Assembly: GCF_030272615.1 (NCBI RefSeq)
Contig: NC_081407.1
Coordinates: 148,055,744-148,119,743, forward strand
From: Cryptomeria japonica
Taxonomy: Eukaryota > Streptophyta > Pinopsida > Cupressales > Cupressaceae
Reading direction: 5' to 3'
DNA length: 64,000 nucleotides
Shown here: piece after piece, positions 24,879-36,620 of the stretch
How the letters are laid out: each line of letters opens with the position of its first letter
How positions within the stretch are numbered: position 1 is the first letter of the stretch
Position numbers and translations under genes: made by a program
Notes under the pieces: model-generated
Told to the model about the DNA's origin: nothing
The model's database searches: none
The model's input: the letters and a program-made list of their open reading frames with translations, nothing else

Positions 24879-26352
24879 TGATAACAGAATGATGAACGGA
24901 TAGTACCAAACCAGTACTGAGAGGGGGGGGGGGTGAATTAGTATAGACAAAAACACAATCTTAAATCGGTTTGTCAATAGACACTATGCATTGACAAACA
25001 AACAGTAACATTAGTCCTTAATCAGAGTACAACTGGCAAAACCCAGAATAACTGAGAAAAGTATAAACCGGTTAACCCTTATCTTCTCGTACAACCTAAC
25101 ACTTCATTTCCATTTCACCCTAATGCATGAACAGGTAATTTGCCATCAAAGATATACATATAAGAAACTAGATCAACATGATTCTCTGCTTGACAGAAAA
25201 CAACATAGCATCACATGAAGAAGACATCACACATGACACACATATTTTTCACGTGGAAACCCAACTGGGAAAAACCACGGTGGGGATGAATACCCACAAG
25301 CTTGTTTTTGAACTCTTTAGAAGTCTACTCTATTAGGAGCCTTGTCTGGTTAAAGACTAATACAATAGGTTCTATTAGGAACCGATCCTGTTAGGGATCA
25401 CCCAGTTAAGGGATGGCTAGAATACCCGTTTAAGGGTTAAACCCTGTTAAAGGTTACCTTGTTAGAGGATTTCAAGAACTCAATGGTTTTGAGTCACCCT
25501 GTTAAAGGATTTACAGCAAGTCGATTAAAGCTACCCTGTTAAGGGATTTTCCAATTGTTGAGGTGGTTAGAGATCAACACGTATTATAATGATCTGGTAA
25601 CAGCACTCAATGCCAATGCAGATCCGCTTAAGCTCCTCTTCACCTTCTGCACTTACACTCTACAGGTATCACTTCTCTCCTCTGGTCTAGCAAGAATCAT
25701 GTATCTCTTTTCTTGGATACACACACACAACTTTTGCCAACAACCTCAGAAAGAGTCACAACATTGACCTTATAGGAGAATAGATAGGTCGGTAGCATAA
25801 ACCCTAAACCCTAAACCAGTTAGGTTAAGGAATTCAAACGGTTCAATCTTGACCATTGAGCACACTGCATTAAATGCAACAGTCTTGATCTAATCTCAAG
25901 ACATTCTCCATCATTTGTTTTCCACCGATTTCATAGCGGCTGATAACCCATCACACGTTATCACCGTTTATAGACTTCACACATTCTCGAGGTGGATAGG
26001 AACAATCTCCTTCATGCAAGATCCTTCACGCACACAAGGCTTACGTGGCAACACGATCTGTTCATTGTTATCATGCTAACTCATCACACATAGTCACCAG
26101 TTGAGCCACACAGGCTTGAAGCACTTCAACTAGAAACCCTAAAGTTGAGACTACCAACCGATAGTCATACAACACTTCCATGTGCCAGTTCCCATAACCA
26201 TATGTCGATTCACCTTGAACAAACACACCACTTCACTTTGGCACAAATGCCAGTTCACAATGTTATACCGATTCTCTTCTCTTCATCATATTGACATCAA
26301 TGACAACACACAATGTCAGTATGTTCTCATACTGGTTAACATAATGCCAACA
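24879..26352 (-). mobile_element. Solo LTR of the Sirevirus-like family
   Basis: Starts TGATAACAGAATG and ends ATAATGCCAACA, with a perfect 5-bp duplication CTCAT at 24874-24878 and 26353-26357. It carries the family signature AGGGGGGGGGGTGAATTAG (about 24919), AAACCCAACTGGGAAAAACC (about 25257) and a string of hairpin motifs (25380-25545). By comparison with the complete element, its element sense is the minus strand. It arose by recombination between two LTRs after insertion. Confidence 0.9.
25375..25550. repeat. Mini-hairpin motif string in the solo LTR
   Basis: At least seven variants of a small dyad, such as GATCCTGTTAGGGATC, ACCCGTTTAAGGGTT, AACCCTGTTAAAGGTT and TACCCTGTTAAGGGATT, following one another every 20-30 bp. 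Each has CC(C) paired with GG(G) around a GTTA loop. Confidence 0.8.
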
Positions 26353-26357
26353 CTCAT

Positions 26358-27095
26358 AAGTTGCATTATCATCACATTATCATTTCGCTTAGCTATATTT
26401 TATCAACATTTAGAATCATAACAAAACCATTTATCTCAACATTGGTTTATACATTGCACATATGCATTCATTTAGAAATCATCATATAAACATTTGTACT
26501 TTACATTTGTTTATCCATATAAGCATTCATTTTTAACCATCTAGATACATTTACATAAATCATTCATTCATTACATTTTAAATATAATCAAACATCACTG
26601 CATATCATCATCTCATTATCTCATCAACATAAAATACAAAGTATTGTCTATATCATCATAAGCATCATTTCATTATGCATACATTATCATCATGGCATTA
26701 CATACATAAAACATTACATCCACAAATCATGCATATCAACCTGCATCCACAAGTTAGCATCCCATTCATAAAACATGCATGTAGACATCATGTAGGAAAA
26801 AATCATCATAAAACATGCATATAGGAATAATATCATAAAACACATACATATAGAAAGAACAAGTATCCATCTAAGCATAAAATCATAGATCATCATACTG
26901 CATAAATCCGTACATATCATCAAACATGCATATCATCACAAAATATGGGATCTACTCATATATCATATCATATCAACAAAAACATACATGTATCAGAGTA
27001 CAATGAAGTCCAAAATATTGGCTACCAAGAGCCATCCAAGATACAGTCCAAAATGACAATGTAAAAGAGTACAAAATGCTCTCTCAGATGCTACT
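26358..27095. other. Cryptically simple CATCAT/CATTTA-rich region
   Basis: Low-complexity sequence dominated by ATCAT, CATTCATTTA and CATGCATAT variants between the solo LTR and the end of the antisense gene. No gene. It could serve as the 3' region of both converging transcription units. Confidence 0.6.
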
Positions 27096-29107
27096 CTAAC
27101 CAGATGTAGCACCACCATCACCACCTACACCACCATCACCCTCTGCTCCCCTACTACCCTCCGTACCACCTGATCTATCTCTCTGTGGAGGACCCATCAC
27201 ACCACCACTACTCTGCATCCTCTGAGACCGCTCTGATCATGCCCTTCGCATTTGGGAATAGCTAAGTGCTCGCTAACTAGTTGGGACCACCTACTCATAT
27301 AACCCCCATCAATAATCTATCTCAGCCTATGCTCGCCGCATCTCCCTCATCGCCTCCCCAGTAAGACCCTATGCTCCTACTCCAACCTGGACTCTCTCCT
27401 GCAACTCCACAAATCTCTCCACAGCCTGATCTCTCTCCCACAACACTACAGTCAACTCTGACTCTTGTGCAAACAGCTGCACATCTCTAGCTGCAACCTC
27501 TACCTCCATATCCTCTAGCTGAGTTTGCAAAAATAATATCATATGATCCCACAAATCTCCACCACTAGTAGCTGCCTCCTTTGTATCTATCGGTGCCTCT
27601 CCTGTGGCTCCCTCTCCAGTAGCTCTCTCTCCAGTAGCTCCCTCCCATGTCTCCATAGGTACCTGTCCCTCCCCCGCATCCCTTCCACCTAATCTCAGGC
27701 CTCCCTACATCAAAGGTCCCTGCAATAGCCGCAATGGCTGCCCATCTCTCCCTCTCTGCTATAATCATCCACCACCCTCACCTCCCCCTCTAAATCCAAC
27801 ACCTCCTCCAAAACCCCCACCCCCTCCTCCTCCTCCATCACCACCTCCTCCATCCCCACCACCACCATCTCCTCTCCCTCATCCACCTACGTGATCTCCT
27901 CTCCTCCTCCGTCCCTATCTCCTCTCCTCCTCAAAGGATGGAATAGGCTTCATTGGATCTGATATTCGAGGAATCGGATGTGCTGCAATGTACTGAATGT
28001 ACTCATCTGACACCCCTGCATCTACCATCCCCGACCTCATCTGCCATGGTCTCGCCTATAACGTGCATAACTCTGTCAAATCCTGATCATAGGGTAACAC
28101 TGGCCCCCATAAAAACTCTCTCGTACCACCTATGCATACTCTCCCGATCCACTAGGCAATCCCTACCTCCACCCAAACTGTCTCAGTACTCTACCAGGAA
28201 GATGTCTCTCCACATTGTAGGTTGTCCTACCAATGAGGTATCATGTCATGAATAGATATGGAAAGGCCTCTGCATCATCCTCCCAGGGCTCGCACTCAAT
28301 ATACGGCCTCCAGATCATTGTAACCAAATCGTCCAGTGCCCACTGCCACCACTCTAACTTCCCTAGGTGGGGCTGACTCATCATACCGCCATACATGTAT
28401 GCATATGGCTGGTCCACTGCTCGGAATCTTAGACTACCCGGTCGAGTAACAGGTAAGTGTTCCCACGCCCAAATATGCAGCAGAGTGATCCCCACTCCCA
28501 ATGAGCCCACCTCTCGGTATACTACCTCATGTAGCTCCCGATATAAGTGTGATAGCACGCACGGTCCCCATGCAAACCAGGTCCCCTCTATCATCATCTG
28601 CTCGATCACCTGACCCCAACCAATGGCCAGTCCATGCGATCGTCGATCTAGACATAACAGTCCGTCAACAATCCCTGATAGCACAGATGGTAATGGTTCA
28701 TACAAAGCAGCTATGTGCTCCCATGCTACTAACCCATCATCAATGAAGACATCCTCATCAAAGAATCTATGCACTGCTGCTATCCCCCAAGCTCGGTCAT
28801 ACGTCACCAGCTCTCCTCGAATGGGAATGTGCAAGATGCACCATACATCCTCCAGTGTAACTGTCATCTCCCCTTGCGCCAAGTGAAACGTGCATGTCTC
28901 ACTATGCCACCACTCTGCCAATGCTGTGATCAACCCATGATTCATCTGAATCGCGGGCATATACATAACATCGTACAGGCTAGTTGTTGCAATGCAATCC
29001 ACCTCAGCCTCTGTCAAACAATCATGCAACACCTATTTGGCAGGATGTCTCTCATGCATCTGTAAGATGCGAAGCTCCTCCTACACACGTTCATCAACCA
29101 TCATCAT
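27096..29107 (-). pseudogene. Antisense plant mobile domain (PMD/MAIN-like) gene inside the gypsy element
   Basis: Read on the minus strand from ATG 29107 (three ATGs in a row). The plant mobile domain (aminotransferase-like, as in Arabidopsis MAIN and MAIL1) is at about 29080-28150: VDCIATTSLYDVMYMPAIQM, HGLITALAEWWHSETCTFHL, GEMTVTLEDVWCILHIPI, then RTTYNVERHLPGRVLRQFG. A Gly/Arg-rich, low-complexity stretch follows, then a predicted coiled coil near 27480-27380 (RDQAVERFVELQERVQ) and a tail SERSQRMQSSGGVMGPPQRD ending in Gly-rich sequence at a TAG (27096). Stops at about 29083, 29035, 28242 and beyond, and at least one frame change, break it. PMD proteins act in genome stability and silencing in Arabidopsis and are often carried by transposons. 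A TATA box lies upstream at 29862-29854. Confidence 0.85.
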
Positions 29108-29361
29108 CAATTGTTTTGTTTCAAACTTTCTTAAGTTTCAACCTAGACTATCAACAAATACTTTGATCAAGTATCTTCGGGTCTCAACAGGTAAGCAATC
29201 ATGGCACACCTAGACTCCAACAGGTATTTATCCTAATGACCTAAATCTTATCAAGGCTGCTATGGTTCAAAACAACTCTCAACTCACATCTCCGTCCATC
29301 CATCATTGGCATCTAGAGATTCTTTTTTCCAACACACTGGGGCATCTACCTTCCTAACAAA
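29108..29361. other. Non-coding leader between motif array and PMD start
   Basis: No gene seen. On the minus strand it would be the last part of the leader of the antisense PMD transcript. The AG/GTAAGC at about 29188-29196 on the plus strand looks like a splice donor, but no transcript supports it. Confidence 0.4.
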
Positions 29362-29612
29362 AGCGCTATTCTACACACAAATGCACTAAAATGCTCGCAC
29401 AAGCGCTAAATCAACTACCCAATAGTGCTAAACAAATAATAGCGCTACATTAACTATACAATAGCGCCACCTCACAGCAAAAGTGCTCAATCAACTACTT
29501 AATAGCGCTAAAAACCCAATAGCGCTAAATCAACTATACAATAGCGCTACACTTGACAAACGCACTAAAACGACTATACAAAAGCGCCATAGTGACACAA
29601 AAGTGCTATTAT
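29362..29612 (-). repeat. TAGCGCTWTTGT motif array in the antisense PMD leader
   Basis: About thirteen copies of the motif seen at 12995-13245, now on the minus strand: GTAGCGCTATTGT, TTAGCGCTATTGG, TGGCGCTTTTGT, ATAGCGCTTTTGT and others, about 20 bp apart. In the antisense transcript they lie in the 5' leader, in the same sense as the first array lies in the gypsy transcript. In the gypsy plus-strand RNA the two arrays are inverted complements about 16 kb apart. Confidence 0.9.
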
Positions 29613-29853
29613 GTTGACTCAACTTGGACCAAGCTAAAAACCTATCAAAAATGCATAAATTCAAAAATTCAAATTCACATACTGTTGGTCCGTAGTCGTC
29701 TGGCTACTGGAATCGCCTGACTCGCTCTAGTCGATGATCTGCTATAAGAACCGACATCCTGACTGTTGCTTGCTCTTCCAAAAGGTCACTATCAGAGCTC
29801 TGAAATCACCAAGGAGACGAATGCAAATGAGCTTGTTTTCACCCCTTTCCCCC

Positions 29854-29862
29854 CATATATAC
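29854..29862 (-). promoter_or_regulatory. Putative TATA box of the antisense PMD gene
   Basis: On the minus strand GGGTATATATGGGG, a good plant TATA box in a GC-richer setting. It stands about 750 bp upstream of the PMD start and about 240 bp upstream of the motif array, so the array would be in the 5' leader. No transcript data support it. Confidence 0.5.
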
Positions 29863-31133
29863 CCTTCACCGTAACCCTAAATTTACCCCGCTCACCGCCA
29901 TGGTCCCCGTGAACTTCTAGAACCTCCAATTTCTTCATTTTATCTCTGATTTCTTCTATTTTTCACCAGTATTGCTAAATTCTTCTCTTCTACCACCTCG
30001 CCAATTTTCATTCTTTTTCGAAAGATCGCCCGATTTTTTGAAATTTTTCGGCCCATCTCTCGAGGGGGCATACCACCCATTAAATTAACATTTTATGATG
30101 CATATTTCTTCACACCTATTTTTCTTTCTTTGAAACGACGCAATAAACCACACTGTCTCAAAGAGGTGCACAATGTAGTCACATAAATTTGTCCATTTTA
30201 ATTAAATGAATATTTGTTATTTATTTGATTAAAAATCCACTAGCCGCCAGTTAATTAAATTAACATTTAATTAATTCATCCTCAAACATTCTCCTATTAA
30301 TTAAATAAATTATTCAGTTTATTTAATTAATTCATTAAACTAAATTCACAATCAATTAAATAAATAAATTCTATTTTATTTTCATTTAATCCCCTCTCCT
30401 CTTTTAAATAAATTAAATAAAACATATATTTAAATCATTAAAACCCCCCCACTTGCATTCTCCTAAAAATGCAACTTGCACCTATTTGTTGAAATAAATG
30501 AATTTTATTTTAATAAAAATCCTATTTCCCTCGCCCACCAAACCCACTTGCAATCTTAATCCCCTTCTAGATTCTTCTAAACCCCTTTCTAATTAGCCTA
30601 ATCCATCCCCTAAATATTGTCACATTCCTAAGCAACTTGGAGTCACTTCTCAAACACTTCAAAGTCTTTGAAAAGCATTAAATGCTTTGTGTGTTCAACA
30701 ATTTAACCTCTAAAGTCTTTCAAACCACTTATGGCTCTTACATGACCATTAATAGTTAACTCAACTCACCCACATGGTTAGGGAATTTGACCCCTAACTT
30801 AACCCTCATGTGACCCATGTGTCTTCTCAAGCATTTATTGCTTTGACCATGGTTATCCTCACTAACTCTTGCACAAGAGTTTATCCATTAGATAAAAGCA
30901 TTATTCTTTGGAAAATAAATTTATTCACTCAACCCAACCTTAACCTTAACTCCCAAGTTAACTCTTGGGTCACGTCAAGCATTTAATGCTTCTTCCCTCT
31001 CCTCTCTACCTATCTCATATTGACACTTGTCATCCTAGGATTGGGTTGAAAGCCCTCTCATGGATTGAATATCATTCAATCCTGACCCTTGTTGAGATTA
31101 CTCAATCTCAACCATCCATTGCTCCATTTTACC

Positions 31134-31142
31134 TATAAATAG
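31134..31142 (+). promoter_or_regulatory. TATA box of the gypsy LTR
   Basis: TATAAATAG in the uninterrupted promoter copy. In the 5' LTR the same site is split by the TIR element, which used TATA as its duplicated target. Confidence 0.65.
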
Positions 31143-31309
31143 AGCTCACATTCCTCATTTTCAAATCCTCAAGCATTTAGCATTCATAGTCATAATCCTA
31201 AAAACTTGCATGCATTATAGTGAATTTTAGAGAAGAGTATTTAGCATAAATCACATACATTGTTATTTTGGTCTAAAATAAATCATTCTCGTTTCACAGC
31301 ATCGAATAT

Positions 31310-33370
31310 GCATTAGCTTCTGGTTAGGAAGTAAACAAGAGTAAATCTGAAATCTTCTTCTTCAACACATCGCAAAGCATAGAGACAGATATTTGTAATA
31401 TCTTAGGGTTTGATAAAGGGAAACTTCCTTGTAAATATCTAGGGATTCTGATGGATAAGGGAAACAATATTAATTCATTATGGAAAGGCATCTTAGAAAA
31501 GATGGATCTCAGGTTGAATTCTTGGAAGAACAAATGCCTCTCTTCGGCTGGGAGGATTACATTATTAAAAGCTGTAATGGCGGCTATACCGATATATCAA
31601 ATGTCCTACCAGCAATTACCTAAAGGAGCTAGACTAGAAATGGTTAAAAAGATGAGGAAGTTCTTTTGGAATATGACCTCAGACAAAAAGAAATTTGCTT
31701 TAATTTCTTGGGATAAAATTAGCCAACCTATCAGTATAGGGGGAGTTGGCATCAAAGATTTGGGGGTTCAAAACATGGCTCTAGGGGCGAAGTTAGTTTG
31801 GAAAATGTACTCGGAACCTGATCTTAAATGGGTAAGGATCCTCAAAGCAAAATATCTTACTAACTCCAACCCTGATAGTATACTGAGGATAGAAACACTA
31901 CCCAAGGGATCCAAAGTCTGGAATTTTATGCTTGAATGTAGAGAGGTGATCAGTAATTATCTAACATGGGATATTGCGGAAGGATCTGAGGCACTGTTCT
32001 GGGAAGATTCTTGGGGGGGCTATACAGCCTTAGACAAAATAGGTATAAGCGAAGATGTTATAGAACATTGCAAATCAATCAGGGGTAGGTTTGTTAAGGA
32101 TTATATTAAGCTAATCTCCAATGATCCCGCTTTGGGTTGGGAGTGGAAACCCCTTGATGAGCTGAACTTGACAAATGCAGACAAGGTAATCCTCTGGAAT
32201 AATTTGAGGCATAGGCATTTATCATTACATAGTGGGAAAGACAGGATAATATGGGCAGGTAGTTCATCGGGCATTTATAAAGCCAAAGAAGGATATTCAC
32301 TTTTAAAACTCAGACGAGCTATAACCAATCCTAATATTCCGATTAGCCTATGCTGGAATAACATTGGTCTCCCCAAAGCAGGAATCTTCTCATGGGCAGC
32401 TTTCCAAAAAAGGATTCTTACCACAGATTGGTTCTCAAAATTAGGATTCTTAGGACCATCGAGATGCCCTCTATGCGAATCAGAGGAAGAAAATGCAGAT
32501 CATCTACTTCTCGAATGTAGTTTCAGCCAAAGATGTTGGGACTGGCTTTGCTCAAGCCTAGGTTGGCAGACACCGAGACCTAGGGACATTTCAGAATGGC
32601 TGCTTAGTTGGCAACCTCCTCACACAAAGGATATCTATCACTTAGTGTGGACAATAGCCCCGGCAATCCTCATATGGGAAATATGGAAGGAGAGAAACAG
32701 GCGAATCTTTAAAGAATCAAAATTGAGGGTAGAATCCCTTCTAAATAAGATCGAGGTAACAATTGTGGAAAAAGTTAATAATAGACTAAGACATACACAG
32801 GTAAAGTCTATTAATTTAACCAGATGGGATGAGGTACTTCGTTCTAAATGGATGGGTTTGATAATTCCCCTGTTTATTGGGTTTGGAGGTAGACAGGCTG
32901 AGATAGATAGGAAGCTAACAAAATGGGAACCCCCCCGAAAGGGCTGGGCTAAGCTAAACTTTGATGGTGCTTCCCGTGGGAACCCTGGTGTAGTAGGTAT
33001 AGGGTGTGCTATTCACCAAGATAACGGAGTATTAATAGCTAGCATTAATAAACCCATAGGTGAGGCTACAAACAACATGGTTGAGTTTACAGCGTTGAGG
33101 GAGGGATTGATTATAGCTAAATCACTCAAGATTTAAAATCTAGAAATTGAAGGTGATTTGACCTTAACTATAAATGCAGTCAGGACTAGAGAAGTGTCAA
33201 ACTGGAAACTGAAAGCAGAATTAAAAAGAATCCTGGATTTGATCAAATACTTTGAGGAAACTTCAGTTAAACATATTTATAGGGAAGGTAATACTATAGC
33301 AGACAAGTTAGCCAATTTAGGGGCAGATGGCAATTCGTATGTCTATAGGAAGGGAATTCCCTCGGATTAA
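31310..33370 (+). pseudogene. LINE ORF2 C-terminal part: end of RT, zf-RVT and RNase H
   Basis: One frame throughout, with a TAG at 31325 near the truncated start and a TAA at 33134. It starts in the RT thumb region (EVNKSKSEIFFF, LPCKYLGI), then SSAGRITLLKAVMAAIPIYQ typical of plant L1. The zf-RVT region has a C-C-H-C knuckle, CPLCESEEENADHLLLEC (about 32463-32520), and WEIWKERNRRIFKE. The last 150 codons are a plant-type RNase H with the catalytic set visible: LNFDGASRGNPG (Asp), NNMVEFTALREG (Glu), EIEGDLTLT (Asp) and GNTIADKLANLG (Asp). Only two stops in about 690 codons points to a fairly young copy. Without endonuclease and RT palm it cannot move. Confidence 0.92.
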
Positions 33371-33489
33371 TTAAGGGGGATGGCCGTGTCACTCCTCCAT
33401 CTTATTCCTCTCCTAGCCCCTCATTTATAAGTTCTAGGAGGTGCGGTCACTATTTCCTTATATCAGCATTTTGGTATATTAAGCTTCAG

Positions 33490-33517
33490 ATATATATATA
33501 TGTATATATATACTCAC

Positions 33518-33552
<35 letters not shown>

Positions 33553-33691
33553 ATCACATATGTATTTATCTTCGGGTATTTAAGGATTGATTCATGATAT
33601 ATAATGTATTCATATATATATAAGTATATACATATATATATTCATATATATAAATATATGTATATATATATATTCATATATATATATACTC

Positions 33692-33740
<49 letters not shown>
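33490..33740. repeat. (TA)n and (TG)n microsatellites in the LINE 3' region
   Basis: Several ATATAT runs with CATATATATG variants, ending in a pure TG run of about 36 bp (33703-33738). The short open frame across it is a repeat artefact. Confidence 0.9.
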
Positions 33741-33742
<2 letters not shown>

Positions 33743-35414
33743 TAATAGGGATGTTTCAGGCGAGAAGAGTGGAGATTGGAAGTAGCCTAGTATTCCTACT
33801 CTGGCTCATGCAGGTCTCCCCTCCAAAGCGTGTAGACTGGGTCAAGACTTACCTGGACAGCGAGGGAATTGACATCATCGAGGAATCTATTATGCCTTCC
33901 AATGACAATTAGGGACTGACAGGTTATGTGTCTCCGTGCTAAGATTACTGGTTTTTTGAAATTTGGTACTGAAGACCCTTATTCTATGTATCAGATAGTG
34001 TTGGTTATCATTATAACATAGGATATAAGCCTTTTGTTAAATACAGGATAGATATCTTTGGTTACAGCAACATTGGTTATATGGTAGAAGTGGTTTTTAT
34101 GGAATGCCATAGTGTTTGACATCTCCGAGGGTTTTTGAGGTGCCCTTTCTTTACAGTATGGGGTTTTTTCGGGTTCTTACAAACATCTGAGGTATGGGTT
34201 GCATGTTTTTTTAGTTGTATTGTGGAGGGAAGAAGAGGATATGTTTAGGCTTAGATATGTACACAGATGTATAGAAGGAACTATATATGATATGCATCTG
34301 GATAGGCTCTTTGCTCTTTTGTTATTTCATTCCTTTGTCCATACATATATAATTTTGTGTGCATCTGTATATATTCATGACAATTCTGTCCGACTCAATG
34401 ATAGATTATCTCGCATATAGGCATATCAATATACATACATATGCATATGAAAATATTTATGTTTTGGTGAATTAGAGGTCTGCAGAGTAAGAAGTAATTA
34501 AGGAACTGACAGAAATTGATCCTTTTCATTAGTGTAGGCAGAATTGTAGCCTGGATAATCTCTTAAATTGAAACCCAAAAGGTCAAGATGGTTTCAAGCT
34601 AAGGGATATCAAGGCTATAATCCTCTTACATAAGATAGAAAAGATGTTAATATTCATTGAATGATTGTTGCAAGCTATTATGTTTACTATGCTTTAACAG
34701 TCTGGCAGAGTAAGATGCAATAAGGTTTTGTAGATTCGGGATACAGGACAAAAGATAAAGCTCGTAGTATAAGAGGATTCGCCAAAACTGAGAGGATGGA
34801 TCCAACCGGGAAAAGATTTGCAAGAATCTATGTATAGAAAGAAACTAAAATGTCTAAAAAAGGCAGCCTCCATCCTCAGAAGAGGAATTGTAAAAATTAC
34901 AGTTGTTTATGATATCTGATCCCATAAGGGATCTGGGCTAGACTGGAGGTTTTCTTATCTCCATTCTTTCCTACCGGTGCCCACACTGAATGGAGATGTA
35001 ATATTTTTATAAAAGAAATAAATTATGGCTTCGGCCTTTTATCGATCAAAAAAAAAATATTAGTTTTTCTTCACACTTGCATATCATTTTGAGAACAATC
35101 ATTTGTCAATCTTGAACCTCCGTAAGACATCCATAGTGCAAAAAGTTGTTGAGAGCTACACTAATTTGGAACTTGGAGAGGAGAAGAACAAGGGAGGAGG
35201 AGCTACGAGCATGGTAGAAGATATTTGGATATGTCTTCTTGCATTTCTATTCATAGTTAAATGCTTTACTTTGTTTTTAGTGTCTCTCTTGGTATGCCTG
35301 CTTAGACTAGTTTTTGGTTGATTAACACTAACTCTTCTTTGTTTCTTGTGTTTCTTATGTGTTATATGACCACAGGTTTTAGTCTAAAGATTAACGCCAT
35401 TTTGCAGAGCATCA

Positions 35415-36294
35415 ACTACAATACATTTTATGTGTACACAAATGTTAGTGTAGTGTATGAAATTCAATCTAATAAAGAGAGAACATTGTGACATTAAGCA
35501 TATTGATGAAATTGACAAAGGTAATAGGTTTTGAATTAGAGGAATGAGTGTGTCATCAATGAAAAGAGATAAGATGATCTAGAATCTTTTAGGATTCCAT
35601 TCATCTAGGTATGGGGGAGGAGAAGAAGGGATTGGGGTAGGGTAACTTTGAGTTTAAGAATGTGAAGGCTTGAAAGGAGGTTTTAAGTTGAGAGGTGCCT
35701 TAACTAGAGGAGGGTTCTTAGGATTAGAATCTATTTTAGTAAATCACTCTTTAGCTATCACATTCTAGTGATGCTTGCAATTCCACAAAATCTAGTTTCA
35801 TTGTATATGAGTCAAAGAGACTACTAATCCCAAATAAAAGGGTTTTCTAACGCATGTTTCTTTTCTTTCCTAATCATAATAGTAGAATGAAGAATAGAAG
35901 AAATTTGAAAGGATTGGAAACCATGGATGGGTAGAGAGTGTTATGTTCCATAAGTTGTCTTTCTTGAGATACTAAATAAGTAGGATAAATAATTGAATGA
36001 TCCAATACATGAATGGAAGAGTTGTGTAGTATGGATAACATTCCTCAATAACAAAAGAGGTAGGGTGAGAACATAAAAAACCATTAAAGATTATGAAGAT
36101 AATTGGGGAGGGGGAGGGTGTCTTAAGATGAGATACTTTAATCTATTTATCAAAGAGGTAGGTAAAGAAACATGATAAATAATTGAATTGTGGCATATCA
36201 ATAGTGGAACAACTAAAAATTAAGGACCATCCACATAAAACCTATCTAGATTGCCATGATTTTTTGTGATATTTTAATAAAGATTTAATTTTGA
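35415..36294. other. Spacer right of the gypsy element
   Basis: Starts with the ACTAC duplication (35415-35419) and continues as AT-rich DNA with some G-rich runs (for example near 36105). It is the original flank of the gypsy insertion, together with the DNA left of 10161. No gene seen. Confidence 0.5.
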
Positions 36295-36620
36295 TGTAGT
36301 AAAGGGGTTAACAATATCCAAAAACTCACAAAACACTAATTCCTTAATACCCAAAACACCCCAATGTGGATTTCTCTCACAATCCTTCTTTTCTTCTAGT
36401 AGCCCTCCAAAATGGGTTTTTGGAACATTATTTTTTGTATGGACAACCTCAAACAAAGATAAAGACATTTTTGAGTGCCCATTTGGCCATATCTTAACAT
36501 ATCAAATTTGTGGCTAGGGTTCCTTTGGAACACAAGGCTCAAATTTTGATTGCTAATTCTACTATAAGACCTAATTAGGGCAGAAAACCATGTATTTTGA
36601 CCATAACTTTTGATGCGGAC

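Larger units (their letters stand above)
31310..35055 (+). mobile_element. 5'-truncated L1-type LINE in the 3' LTR
   Basis: Inserted between ATCGAATAT (31301-31309) and TATTAG (35058 on), where the 5' LTR has an uninterrupted ATCTAATATTAG. It ends with ten A residues (35048-35057), giving a short duplication AATAT that overlaps the A run. It lacks ORF1, the endonuclease and most of RT, as usual for target-primed reverse transcription that stops early. Its 1.7-kb 3' region (33371-35047) has long TA and TG microsatellites (33490-33740). Confidence 0.88.
10166..35414 (+). mobile_element. Ty3/gypsy (Tat-like) LTR retrotransposon, complete but decayed and with nested insertions
   Basis: Bounded by LTRs 10166-12917 and 30174-35414 and by the duplication ACTAC. 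Without their own insertions both LTRs are about 1.49 kb. Order on the plus strand: LTR, primer site at 12920, long leader, gag (from 15766), CCHC/H-type motif, protease, G-patch linker, RT, RNase H, second RNase H, integrase (to 23056), a 7-kb region holding an antisense gene, and LTR. A second RNase H after the normal one, and an extra antisense gene before the 3' LTR, are known traits of the plant Tat lineage. Many in-frame stops and several shifts show it is dead. By eye the LTRs differ by a few percent, mostly transitions. Confidence 0.9.
30174..35414 (+). repeat. 3' LTR of the gypsy element, interrupted by an L1 LINE
   Basis: Starts TGTAGTCACATAAA and ends TTGCAGAGCATCA, followed by the duplication ACTAC. 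Without the LINE it is about 1.49 kb and matches the 5' LTR. The LTR core promoter is intact here: TATAAATAG at 31134-31142. The part after the LINE (35058-35414) contains an open frame also present in the 5' LTR at 12570-12824; it is LTR sequence, not a gene. Confidence 0.9.

Noticed and set aside
27604-27894. Pro-rich plus-strand frame resembling an extensin
   Set aside because: Complement of the Gly/Arg-rich segment of the antisense PMD gene; no signal peptide and no extensin Ser-Pro repeats.
27096-29107. PMD frame as a normal host gene
   Set aside because: It lies between integrase and 3' LTR of a bounded element, is broken by stops, and antisense ORFs here are known for this lineage.
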